Assembly (NCBI GenBank): GCA_000344275.1
Contig: AORU01000004.1
Coordinates: 1 to 64,000 of the forward strand
DNA length: 64,000 nucleotides
Reading direction: 5' to 3'
DNA from: Streptococcus oralis subsp. tigurinus AZ_3a
GTDB taxonomy: Bacteria; Bacillota; Bacilli; Lactobacillales; Streptococcaceae
Under the pieces are notes generated by a model. The model did no database searches, was not told where the DNA came from, and saw only the letters and a program-made list of their open reading frames with translations. How positions within the stretch are numbered: the first letter of the stretch is position 1; each line of letters starts with the position of its first letter. Shown here one piece after another: positions 9,593-17,733 of this stretch. Position numbers and translations under genes: made by a program.

Positions 9593-10855
9593 ATGTCACA
9601 AGTTACGTTATCAAACCAGTCAACCTGGGCAAGCAAACTAAAGGCAATGGGGCCAGGAATCCTGATGGCTTCTGCTGCCGTTGGAGGTTCTCACATTGTA
9701 TCCTCTACTCAAGCTGGTGGTTCTTATGGTTGGTCACTACTCCTATTGGTTATCTTGGCCAATGTTTTTAAATATCCATTTTTCCGTTTTGGTGCAGAAT
9801 ATACTGCCGATACTGGTAAAACCTTGGTCGAAGGCTACGCCGAAAAAGGCAAGTTCTATCTCTGGATTTTCTTTATCCTCAATGTCTTTTCTGCTATGGT
9901 CAACACAGCCGGGGTCGCTATCCTTTGCTCTGCCATCATCGCTAGCGCTTTTCCAATGATCGGTCTTAGCATCACTCAATGGTCCCTCATCCTTGTTGCA
10001 GTCATTTGGGCCATGCTACTCTTTGGTGGCTACAAACTGTTGGATGGTATGGCAAAATGGATCATGTCAGCTTTGACTATTGCAACTGTTCTTGCAGTTA
10101 TCATTGCAGCAATTAAGCATCCTGAATACAGCTCTGATTTTGTCGAAAAGACACCTTGGCAAATGGCGGCGCTCCCTTTCATCGTTTCCCTCTTAGGATG
10201 GATGCCTGCCCCTATTGAAATTTCAGCCATCAACTCACTCTGGTCTGCTGAAAAGAAAAAGACCGTCAACTTTAATACAGCGGACGCCCTTTTCGACTTT
10301 AACGTTGGTTACATTGGAACTGCTATTCTAGCTGTATTCTTCGTGGCACTTGGAGCACTTATTCAATATCCTACAGGACAGGCAGTTGAAGCCGCTTCAG
10401 CCAAGTACATTTCTCAATTTGTTGGTATGTATGCCTCTGTTCTTGGAGAATGGTCCCGTTATTTGATTACCTTTATCGCCTTTCTTTGTATCTTTGGAAC
10501 GGTCATCACCGTTATCGATGGCTACTCTCGTGTCAATCAGGAATCGCTACGACTCTTGATTCGTCAAAAAGAGGATACTCGCAAATCTTTGAACATCTGG
10601 ATGACCATTACCGCTATCATTGGTATCGTAATTATTAAATTCTTTGCTGGACAAGTTTCAACCATGCTTCGCTTTGCCATGATCGGTTCTTTCCTGACAA
10701 CACCATTCTTCGCTCTTTTGAACTATGTATTGGTGACACGTGAGAATAAAAATCTTCCTTCTTGGCTAAAACTCCTCGCTATCGCAGGATTGATTTTCCT
10801 CTTTGGCTTTGCTATTTTCTTTATCTATGCACTTGCCATCGGAAAAGCAGGATAG
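9593..10855 (+). CDS. NRAMP-like transporter with altered metal-site motifs
   Basis: 420 residues with about eleven membrane helices and the NRAMP fold signature GPGILMASAAVGGSH near residues 20-34. Canonical NRAMP Mn/Fe transporters have DPGN in helix 1 and a MPH-type motif in helix 6. Here helix 1 reads AVGGSH and helix 6 reads GWMPAPIE, so the Asp and Asn ligands are missing while the Met is kept. This places it among divergent NRAMP relatives of uncertain substrate, and classical manganese uptake should not be assumed. It is monocistronic, with a promoter in the preceding gap and a terminator after. Confidence 0.82.
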   Translation: MSQVTLSNQSTWASKLKAMGPGILMASAAVGGSHIVSSTQAGGSYGWSLLLLVILANVFKYPFFRFGAEYTADTGKTLVEGYAEKGKFYLWIFFILNVFSAMVNTAGVAILCSAIIASAFPMIGLSITQWSLILVAVIWAMLLFGGYKLLDGMAKWIMSALTIATVLAVIIAAIKHPEYSSDFVEKTPWQMAALPFIVSLLGWMPAPIEISAINSLWSAEKKKTVNFNTADALFDFNVGYIGTAILAVFFVALGALIQYPTGQAVEAASAKYISQFVGMYASVLGEWSRYLITFIAFLCIFGTVITVIDGYSRVNQESLRLLIRQKEDTRKSLNIWMTITAIIGIVIIKFFAGQVSTMLRFAMIGSFLTTPFFALLNYVLVTRENKNLPSWLKLLAIAGLIFLFGFAIFFIYALAIGKAG

Positions 10856-10866
10856 TTTATAAAATG

Positions 10867-10888
10867 GCACCCTTACAGGGTGCTTTTT
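10867..10888 (+). terminator. Terminator of NRAMP-like gene
   Basis: A 7-bp stem GCACCCT/AGGGTGC followed by a T run. A second small stem CAGTTGA/TCAACTG lies at about 10903-10921 on the nrdI side. Confidence 0.8.
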
Positions 10889-10935
10889 GCATACTCAAAA
10901 GCAGTTGAAAATCTCAACTGCCCCTCAGTACTACT

Positions 10936-11406
10936 TTATTTTTCTGTTTCTAACTCATACAAATCTGCAATGATTGCTGCGACCTTTTTAATATCTCCCA
11001 GCATACCACGCATTTCAAAATCTGCTAAGACCGGGAAGCCAAAGCGCTGGCTATACTGCTTGGCTGTCAGGCAGTATTGATTGTTAAAATTGCGATTACC
11101 AGATCCCACTACCCCAAAACACTTACTAGCATTGTCTCCATAGGCAATAAAGTCGCCCACTGGAGTCGTTAGAATCTCAACATCGCCGTTATCGACACCA
11201 TTTCCACCTTCCAGATAGGTCGGCAAGAAAGCGACATAGGGATGTTCCATTTCAAAGAATTCTTGGCCTTCCTTGACCAAATCCTTGATATGGATTTTTT
11301 GGACCTCAATTCCCTCATACTGAGATAGGAGATAGTCCTTGAGTCGGGTTACAAAACTCTCTGTATTCCCACTCAAACTGATATACACTAGGGATATTTT
11401 TTTCAT
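10936..11406 (-). CDS. nrdI: Flavodoxin-like protein NrdI
   Basis: 156-residue NrdI. This small flavoprotein supplies oxidant for assembly of the dimanganese-tyrosyl cofactor of class Ib ribonucleotide reductase (NrdF). The FMN phosphate loop is visible as [12 protein letters not shown] (about 8-19), and the flavin-contacting segments [15 protein letters not shown] (about 97-111) and the earlier PTYLEGGNG are typical. The gene stands apart from nrdEF, as in pneumococcus. It follows a small membrane-protein gene and a terminator, so it has its own transcript. Confidence 0.9.
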   Translation of the reverse strand: MKKISLVYISLSGNTESFVTRLKDYLLSQYEGIEVQKIHIKDLVKEGQEFFEMEHPYVAFLPTYLEGGNGVDNGDVEILTTPVGDFIAYGDNASKCFGVVGSGNRNFNNQYCLTAKQYSQRFGFPVLADFEMRGMLGDIKKVAAIIADLYELETEK

Positions 11407-11438
11407 GTTGACCTCGATTTTTATGTTTACGATATAAA

Positions 11439-11475
11439 AAGAACTACCAAAATTGTAACTTGATAGTTCTTTTTT
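11439..11475 (-). terminator. Terminator between membrane protein gene and nrdI
   Basis: AAGAACTA/TAGTTCTT stem with a T run on the minus strand, directly after the stop of the gene starting at 12017. Confidence 0.75.
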
Positions 11476-11483
11476 GTCAATAC

Positions 11484-12017
11484 TTAGGCAGCTTCTTCTG
11501 CTTCAACTTCCTCAGCCAAGTCCTTTTGTTGGCGCCACATCTTGTAAAAGACTAAGGCTAAAAAGAGAACATTGATGATGATGAACAAAATATTCGTCCC
11601 CTTTGCTAATGCTCCCATTCCTAAGCCAAGGGCACTATCTTTGATTAATTGAACTGCATCTTGAACGTTCATATAGCTATAAACCAAACCAACAATAGCT
11701 AGTAAAACATAGCCAATATAAGTATAGTTTGCAAGTTGCACATTTTTACGTACGAGAAATACAAAGGCTACTACAACTAAAATTGCAGATAAAATAATCA
11801 ACGACATATTAAAAATAGAGTGAGAGGATTCTGACACTTTATAAGTATAGTTGACCGTGTCTTCTAATTGCTGGGCAGTAAGCGTCCCACTATTCGCCAG
11901 GCTAGCACGAAGAGCATCTTTACTTGGCAATGGACTCAAGATTCCAAATAATGACATAGCCGAAATGAGGGCTGATAGGACTAACAAAACCCAAAGATAA
12001 ATAGGATTCTTTTTCAT
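11484..12017 (-). CDS. Four-helix membrane protein, unknown function
   Basis: 177 residues from the ATG at 12017. A longer start four codons upstream overlaps the ribosome binding site GGAGG itself, so it is unlikely. Helices lie at about residues 5-25, 68-90, 99-117 and 133-155. The extracytoplasmic stretch between helices 1 and 2 is about 40 residues, and the tail is acidic (EEVEAEEAA). It lies 59 bases downstream of the response regulator gene and may be co-transcribed with the two-component operon. No family name is certain. Confidence 0.75.
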   Translation of the reverse strand: MKKNPIYLWVLLVLSALISAMSLFGILSPLPSKDALRASLANSGTLTAQQLEDTVNYTYKVSESSHSIFNMSLIILSAILVVVAFVFLVRKNVQLANYTYIGYVLLAIVGLVYSYMNVQDAVQLIKDSALGLGMGALAKGTNILFIIINVLFLALVFYKMWRQQKDLAEEVEAEEAA

Positions 12018-12075
12018 GTTTTCCTCCATAAGATATTTTGAACATTATAGCATTTTTTGTACAGGAATACAACTT

Positions 12076-13362
12076 TTACAAGCTGGTTTCAACTTGTTTT
12101 CGATAAGCTTTCGGTGATTTTCCGCACAATTTACGGAAAACCTTGTAGAAATATCCAACATTACTATAGCCAACTGCATAGCAAATATCTTCGATGCTAT
12201 CACTGGTCGAAAGTAAGAGTTGCTGCGCTGCCTTAATTCGCTGTTTATTGAGCAACTCCGCAAAGGTTGAGTTGGTTTCCCTCTTGATCAGCTGACCGAG
12301 ATAGACAGGATTGATAAAGAGATCCTTGCTAATATCCTTAAGTGAGAGCTCTTTCTGATAATCACGCCCAATCACCTCCAGAACGCTCACCACATTTTCA
12401 TTCATGCGGTACTGGCCAAAAAACTTGGTCAAAGTTTCTTTGATATAGGCAACCAATTCTTCAAAGGTGTTAATGGCATGGATAGCTTTGACTATCTCGG
12501 TCATATCATCTGCTTTTAGGTGTTCAAACAAATGAAAGACATCCATGACAAACTGGGTGAAGAGCTGCTTCGTGATGGCCACGCGCGGGCTATTTTCCAA
12601 GACGACCTTCTCTAGCAGGGTTAATTCTTCGATGATTTGATTGATATTCCCTTGGATAATCACCCGATAAATCGGCTCATAATAAGCAAACAAACTCTCG
12701 GATTTTTCTAAATTAACTGAACCGTAGAAGAGGGCTTTTTCAGCATTAATCTTCCAATTCTCAAAGGACTGCTGGTAGGGTGCTTCAAATGGGGTTACGA
12801 CGATGCCATCTAGCGGTTGATCAGAGATGAAAATCTGCCAGTCTTGTCCCAAAACATAGTAAGGAATGGTAAAAGAGCCCTGCTTTTCCTTGGATAGACC
12901 AATCCACCAGCTGTCTTTACCTGACAGGTAGTTCGTAAATCCTGTCTCATCCAATTCTTGACTGAGGGTCTGACATTGTTCCACCTTTTCCTGAAGCTGC
13001 TGCGCAATCTTTTCTAATAAATTGCCCAACTCCACCTTGTCTACTGGCTTGACCAAATAATCCACGACACTAAGGTTCATGGCTTTTTTGACGTAGTCAA
13101 ACTCCTGATAACCTGAGAGCAAGATATAACAGGTATCTGGAAGTAGCTCTTTCATTTCCCTAATCATCTCAAGTCCGGTCTTATCTGGCATGTTGACATC
13201 GGAAATGACCACATCTACTGGATTTTTCTTAATATAGTCCAAAGCATCATCTGCGTGACTTGCTGTTGCGACGACTTGCATATCCCATTTTTCAAAGGGG
13301 ATTAATCGCTTGAGCCCCTCTGTCACCATGTACTCATCGTCTACTAATAAAACTTTATACAT
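12076..13362 (-). CDS. Response regulator, YesN type with AraC DNA-binding domain
   Basis: 428 residues. The N-terminal receiver shows DDEY (about 8-11), the phosphoacceptor region VVISDVNMPD (Asp near 55) and the Lys of VDYLVKPVDK (near 105). A long central region follows, then a C-terminal AraC-type double helix-turn-helix (about 325-425) with AVGYSNVGYFYKVFRK. This is the partner of the YesM-type kinase immediately upstream (11-base gap) and corresponds to pneumococcal TCS07. Such pairs usually answer extracellular sugars and control carbohydrate uptake; the specific target here is unknown. Confidence 0.92.
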   Translation of the reverse strand: MYKVLLVDDEYMVTEGLKRLIPFEKWDMQVVATASHADDALDYIKKNPVDVVISDVNMPDKTGLEMIREMKELLPDTCYILLSGYQEFDYVKKAMNLSVVDYLVKPVDKVELGNLLEKIAQQLQEKVEQCQTLSQELDETGFTNYLSGKDSWWIGLSKEKQGSFTIPYYVLGQDWQIFISDQPLDGIVVTPFEAPYQQSFENWKINAEKALFYGSVNLEKSESLFAYYEPIYRVIIQGNINQIIEELTLLEKVVLENSPRVAITKQLFTQFVMDVFHLFEHLKADDMTEIVKAIHAINTFEELVAYIKETLTKFFGQYRMNENVVSVLEVIGRDYQKELSLKDISKDLFINPVYLGQLIKRETNSTFAELLNKQRIKAAQQLLLSTSDSIEDICYAVGYSNVGYFYKVFRKLCGKSPKAYRKQVETSL

Positions 13363-13373
13363 TTCTACCCTTT

Positions 13374-15044
13374 CTATTCATCCTGGATAGTGATATGGTA
13401 ACGAACACCTTCTTGTTCAGCTGACTCTACACTGATTTGGTAGCGATCCCCAAAGTAGAGAACAAAGCGTTCGTGTACATTGACTATTCCAATTGACTGC
13501 CGCTCTCCACTATAGCTTGCTTCGTGTTCAAAACTTCGTTGAGCTAATTTTTCTTGCAAGCTAGCTAGTTTCTCAGCGGGCATTCCTCGACCATTATCTA
13601 CTACTAGGATTTCAACGAATCCTTGGCCCTTCAAGGCTTTGATACTGATGACATTATCTGTTCTGCGATGGTCAACACCATGGGCAAAGTAGTTTTCTAC
13701 TAATGGTTGGAGTGTAAATTTTGGAATTCTCATTTCTTCCAATTCTGGTGCAATCTTGAAACCATAGGCAATGGATTTAGGATAACGCACCATACAGAGA
13801 TAGCTATATTTTCGGCAAAATTCCAACTCTTGCTTCAACGTGGTTTCCCGCTCGTCGGAGATATTGTTGCGTAACAAGCTACTAAATTCATAGATAATAT
13901 CTGCCAGTTCATCCTGACTTGCCATGACGGCATACATCCGTAAAAACTCCAGAGTATTGTACATAAAGTGAGGATTGATTTGAGCTTGTAGAGCTCGCAT
14001 ATTGGCATCCTTTTGACTGAGCTCTAGCTGATAGATATCGTGGATATTTTTTTCCAGACGATCCAACATATCATTGGTTGTTTCTGCAATGAGAAGCAAC
14101 TCTTGGTCTTTTTCAGAGGTATCGATTCGAAGGCCTTCTTCTCCTTGAGCAATCACCTCTATCGAATCTACTAGGTCTACGACTTGTTTTTGGTAATTTG
14201 AGAAAGTCTGTCTAAGGGTCACATACAAAATGATGATAAAGAGGATACTTAGCCCAATAATGATAGCTGAACTCGTCAAAGTTCCTGTAAGAACAAAATT
14301 TTTAGGAACAGCAGCTCGAACCTGATAACCATGAGAGGTGACACCTACAAACCAGTTTTCCCTCTCGGCTGATACCTTCTCCCCAATATGGAACATCTCG
14401 GTCTCAAAAGGAGAAGTTACTGTTACAGCCATCGGGATATGGCCCCTTGTATTGTCAATAGCTCCATGGAGAACATTTGGCGATAAGGAGATATAGATCA
14501 CTCCTAAATCTTTGTCAGACACAGGATCGGAAACAGGAATGGCAAAACTATTGGCTGTCGGCTTAAAATCCTCCGCAGGGATTTTCTCTCCGCTGCGTTT
14601 TTCTCTAGTCGAAACATACACTTCCTTATAGTCCTGAAGGACAATAGCCACTCCAGTCACAAAATCATTCCGAACATAGATATTATCAATATTTTCATAC
14701 AGGGAAACAGAAATATAAGGCGAAGTTTTACGCTCTAATTGCCAGTAGAAATAGTCTGGGGTGCTAAGACTGAAATACTTGTAAATCCCTTCAATGCGGG
14801 CTTGATTTTCAACCAAAGACTGAGCAAGTTGAGTTGATTCTCTGTGATAATATTCCACTTCGCTCACCGTCCGAGTAGTCACACGTTCTGCAACCCGTTG
14901 GGCTTCTTTCTCACGTGAATCCCAGTCAGCATACGAGAGCATAATCGCAAAACTGGCAATGATCACAATCATAACCAAACTATAAATCCGTAAAAGAGAG
15001 TGAAGCCAAAACTGCTTCATTCTATTTTGTCGCCAATTTTTCAT
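13374..15044 (-). CDS. Sensor histidine kinase, YesM type (HisKA_7TM-like/His_kinase family)
   Basis: About 556 residues from the ATG at 15044; earlier in-frame ATGs (15056, 15101) overlap the upstream gene and none has a clear binding site, so the start is uncertain. There are two membrane helices (about 18-40 and 253-280) around a ~210-residue extracellular sensor, then HAMP. The His_kinase domain has QAQINPHFMYNTLEFL with the phosphorylated His, and the HATPase has LVENYFAHGVDHR and VDNGRGMP. It overlaps the end of the YesL gene, which suggests translational coupling. It is the cognate kinase of the AraC-type regulator downstream. Confidence 0.9.
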   Translation of the reverse strand: MKNWRQNRMKQFWLHSLLRIYSLVMIVIIASFAIMLSYADWDSREKEAQRVAERVTTRTVSEVEYYHRESTQLAQSLVENQARIEGIYKYFSLSTPDYFYWQLERKTSPYISVSLYENIDNIYVRNDFVTGVAIVLQDYKEVYVSTREKRSGEKIPAEDFKPTANSFAIPVSDPVSDKDLGVIYISLSPNVLHGAIDNTRGHIPMAVTVTSPFETEMFHIGEKVSAERENWFVGVTSHGYQVRAAVPKNFVLTGTLTSSAIIIGLSILFIIILYVTLRQTFSNYQKQVVDLVDSIEVIAQGEEGLRIDTSEKDQELLLIAETTNDMLDRLEKNIHDIYQLELSQKDANMRALQAQINPHFMYNTLEFLRMYAVMASQDELADIIYEFSSLLRNNISDERETTLKQELEFCRKYSYLCMVRYPKSIAYGFKIAPELEEMRIPKFTLQPLVENYFAHGVDHRRTDNVISIKALKGQGFVEILVVDNGRGMPAEKLASLQEKLAQRSFEHEASYSGERQSIGIVNVHERFVLYFGDRYQISVESAEQEGVRYHITIQDE

Positions 15045-15636
15045 GGATACTTTCATAAATAGGTTCCAACATATCACTGATAAAGAAATGCCACATTCCA
15101 ATTCCTACAAAAAAGAGCAAGGCAGGCATATAATAACTAACTCCTACAAGGAGAGCGGACCCGAGTAAAACCTTGGCAATCGCAGGTAGGCTCATAAAAA
15201 TCCCGATAAGGGACAGTTTCAAGGTATTTTGGTAGGATAAATCAAAGTACACCTGAAGTTTCAAGGAAACAGTATAGGCTAGAAAGACAAGAGCAACTAT
15301 AAGGACATTGAGAAAGGTCGCCAAAAGGTGGAAAATCGTCTGGTGGGGCAATTGAACTAGAAGATACAAACCATAAACTAGGACAAGATCCACAAACACA
15401 AAGCTATAGAAAGCCAGGTTGCTCTTGACAAAATTGCTCTTATACAATTCCCAAGCTTCCTTCAAATGGTAGGCTCGATAGGTATAACCATGCTCCGCAT
15501 ACAAACTCATCAGGGTAGTACTAGCTGGGGCCAAACCAAAGACCACTCCTCCTGCTAGTGTTAATAGCCAGAAATAAGCCGTCGCCATCATTCCCAAAAA
15601 GATACGATTAAAGACGAATTCTAGAAATTTTCCCAT
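15022..15636 (-). CDS. YesL family membrane protein (DUF624)
   Basis: 204 residues with five or so membrane helices and a start context typical of YesL (MGKFLEFVFNRIFLGMMAT). YesL proteins sit next to YesMN two-component genes in many Firmicutes and are thought to assist signalling or carbohydrate response, but the biochemical role is unknown. It has AAGGAG upstream of the ATG. It is the first gene of the operon and its 3' end overlaps the kinase gene. Confidence 0.88.
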   Translation of the reverse strand: MGKFLEFVFNRIFLGMMATAYFWLLTLAGGVVFGLAPASTTLMSLYAEHGYTYRAYHLKEAWELYKSNFVKSNLAFYSFVFVDLVLVYGLYLLVQLPHQTIFHLLATFLNVLIVALVFLAYTVSLKLQVYFDLSYQNTLKLSLIGIFMSLPAIAKVLLGSALLVGVSYYMPALLFFVGIGMWHFFISDMLEPIYESIHEKLATK

Positions 15637-15708
15637 GCTACTCTCCTTAAACTAACGATGTAACTATTATATCATATTTCAAACGTTTTCAAAAATATAG
15701 AACTCCCA

Positions 15709-15737
15709 TTTACAATCCTCAAAAAGCGTGATACAAT
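15709..15737 (+). promoter_or_regulatory. Promoter of ECF S-component gene
   Basis: TTTACA (15709-15714), 17-bp spacer, TACAAT (15732-15737), 32 bases before the chosen ATG at 15770. Confidence 0.65.
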
Positions 15738-15769
15738 TGGTTTTGTTAATTCGCATCAAGGAGATTCTC

Positions 15770-16339
15770 ATGAAGAAAAATATCTTAACCACCCTCTTAG
15801 CCGCCGTCCTCTACTTTCTCTGTGTGGGGATTGGAGTCTTCCTAGGACACCTGGTCGACCAGACAGGCAATATGTTCTACGCACCTGCCTTTTCTGCCCT
15901 TGTCGGTGGCAGTGTCTACATGCTTCTTTTGACGAAGGTCCCTCGTTTTGGCGCTATTACCACTCTAGGTCTTTTTATGGCACTTTTTTTCCTAGCTAGC
16001 AAACATGGTGCTGGTGCCTTTCTTCCAGGTATCATCTGTGGTCTTGCAGCAGATGCTATCGCTCGTCTCGGCAACTATAAAGATCGAATCAAAAACACCC
16101 TCTCCTTCCTTGTCTTTGCTTTCAGCACAAGTGGCCCTATCCTCCTCATGTGGATCAGTCCCAAAGCTTACGTGGCCACCTTACTCGCGCGTGGGAAATC
16201 CCAAGAATACATCGACCGTATCATGGTCGCTCCAGAGTTGGACAAAATCCTTCTCTTTGTCGTAAGTATCCTCCTAGGCGCCTTGATGGGTGCTTTGATT
16301 GGGCAATTTCTAAGTCAAAAAATTGCCGATAAACTATAA
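15770..16339 (+). CDS. MptD family putative ECF transporter S component
   Basis: 189 residues from the ATG at 15770, which has CAAGGAG upstream; a frame-extending ATG at 15728 lies within the -10 region and is excluded. About six membrane helices and the long hydrophobic pattern match the MptD/Trep_Strep family of substrate-binding membrane subunits of energy-coupling-factor transporters. No EcfA or EcfT genes are adjacent, so it would use a shared housekeeping module. The substrate is unknown. Confidence 0.75.
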   Translation: MKKNILTTLLAAVLYFLCVGIGVFLGHLVDQTGNMFYAPAFSALVGGSVYMLLLTKVPRFGAITTLGLFMALFFLASKHGAGAFLPGIICGLAADAIARLGNYKDRIKNTLSFLVFAFSTSGPILLMWISPKAYVATLLARGKSQEYIDRIMVAPELDKILLFVVSILLGALMGALIGQFLSQKIADKL

Positions 16340-16343
16340 GCTA

Positions 16344-16388
16344 AAAGCCCTGAAGACTAGCAATGCCTAGTTCCAGGGCCTTTTTGTA
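16344..16388 (+). terminator. Terminator of ECF S-component gene
   Basis: GCCCTG...CAGGGC stem with an inner GACTAG/CTAGTT pairing and a following T run. The converging DltX-like frame ends just beyond, so it may act in both directions. Confidence 0.7.
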
Positions 16389-16395
16389 TACAATC

Positions 16396-16533
16396 TTAGA
16401 ATTCACTATAGATAAATTCTTGAATATTCGAAAAATCGGTCACAAAACAGTAAATCACGATGCTCAAGATAACCGTATAGAAAAATAGTGTCCACAAGAT
16501 TAAACGATGTGTGTTAGTTAGCTTGGTCTGCAA
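16396..16533 (-). CDS. DltX-like micro-ORF (C-terminal FIYSEF)
   Basis: An open frame overlapping the 3' end of the DltD-like gene reads about 45 codons from a TTG at 16533 (no ATG is available; the frame is open back to 16551) to TAA at 16396. The translation has a basic N-terminus, one membrane helix (LFFYTVILSIVIYCFV) and ends EFIYSEF. Known DltX proteins are ~45-50 residues with one membrane helix and an invariant C-terminal FIYNEF-type motif whose tyrosine is proposed to carry the acyl group between DltB and DltD. Position directly after a dltB-dltD pair, length, topology and C-terminus all agree. The weak point is the start codon: the binding site is poor, so coupling to dltD translation is assumed. 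Confidence 0.7.
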   Translation of the reverse strand: MQTKLTNTHRLILWTLFFYTVILSIVIYCFVTDFSNIQEFIYSEF

Positions 16534-17686
16534 ATTTGTAAAGTTCTTTTTCAACTTCCATCCATCCTTTCACTCCAACGTGCATCACGTCAAATAAAAA
16601 GTAATCATCATACTCTCTGTTTCCATAGTTTAATACGGTTGCACCATGGCTTTTTGCGACATCTTCTATTTTTTTATAAGTTTTTTCTCGCATCTCTCTT
16701 GAAACTCCTGTGTAGTCGTTCCATTTCCCGTTTACTGGGAAAATAATAACCTCAACTTCAATTCCCAATTCCTTAGCAACTGTCAAGAAAAGTTCCATAT
16801 CTGAATACTCCGGTGACTCCAGATAGCTCAAATCTTTATTGGAATCTTTCAGTGATGCATAGCGATCTTTTAAGTAAGTATTGTAGTAGTTATTATCAAC
16901 AGCATAGTCGTTATTGTCTGTTTTCTTTTTGACCTCTTCCACAAACTGATCCGTCATCTTCTGCCAATCATAGTCTGGGGTTTTATCTCCTGATGAGGGA
17001 TAATCTGATTTCTCATGATTTTCATAAAATTTTCGTTTGAGCTTAAAGGAATACATCGCGTTATCTAACTCTAGTAGTTTTTTATCAACAATGGTTCCTT
17101 TTCCATCTATGAAATAACTTTTGTATTTTTTGTAGATGTCATTTTGTTGCTTGTTCCCCTTGGTAATCTCGATAATGCGATTGATTAGTTTTTCTTTCGT
17201 TTCCTTACTAATCTTGTCATTATCTAGCATGTGGAAAATATGTTCCTGAGAAGCCTTGTTCAAAAAAGCATCTTGATGAGTCCCATCTTTTTCAAACCAC
17301 TGAACCGACTCTACTATAGCCACTTTTCGCTTACTCATAGATCCTTCAATAGAGGCTAAAGTAGAGGCTTGAATGATATTTTGAGAATAGCTAGTTCCAA
17401 TCTGCATGATATTGAAATCGTTGTAATTAAAAATTCTATTGGGATGATAATCTTCATCCTTTGTCGCAACCAACTCGGATGACCCCAATAAAACCAGTGT
17501 ATTGGGAGTAATATTGCTTGTTAAAATATCTCTACTTTTATATTTTTCATACGAGGTGCTATAACGAATACTGTTATCCTTGACTTTATAATAATCATCA
17601 ATCTTCTTGACATATGTCACATTTAAAAGGGCAAGCGTCGCAATTACGAGCACAAGCGATAGTAAAAATGCTTTTAATTTAATCAT
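16514..17686 (-). CDS. DltD-like SGNH acyltransferase of an orphan dltBD locus
   Basis: 390 residues with one N-terminal membrane anchor (about 7-25) and a large extracytoplasmic domain. DltD hallmarks are visible: the nucleophile block VLLGSSEL (Ser near 69) and the C-terminal DVMHVGVKGW with the catalytic Asp/His. DltD completes transfer of D-alanine to lipoteichoic acid. This copy follows a DltB-like gene by 47 bases, but dltA and dltC, which supply the activated alanine, are absent from the neighbourhood. It may borrow them from the main dlt operon or use another acyl donor. Confidence 0.85.
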   Translation of the reverse strand: MIKLKAFLLSLVLVIATLALLNVTYVKKIDDYYKVKDNSIRYSTSYEKYKSRDILTSNITPNTLVLLGSSELVATKDEDYHPNRIFNYNDFNIMQIGTSYSQNIIQASTLASIEGSMSKRKVAIVESVQWFEKDGTHQDAFLNKASQEHIFHMLDNDKISKETKEKLINRIIEITKGNKQQNDIYKKYKSYFIDGKGTIVDKKLLELDNAMYSFKLKRKFYENHEKSDYPSSGDKTPDYDWQKMTDQFVEEVKKKTDNNDYAVDNNYYNTYLKDRYASLKDSNKDLSYLESPEYSDMELFLTVAKELGIEVEVIIFPVNGKWNDYTGVSREMREKTYKKIEDVAKSHGATVLNYGNREYDDYFLFDVMHVGVKGWMEVEKELYKFADQAN

Positions 17687-17733
17687 CTCGTTTTATCCTA
17701 TCCCTTCGATCTAGCCGATTTCTTTTCAATCTC

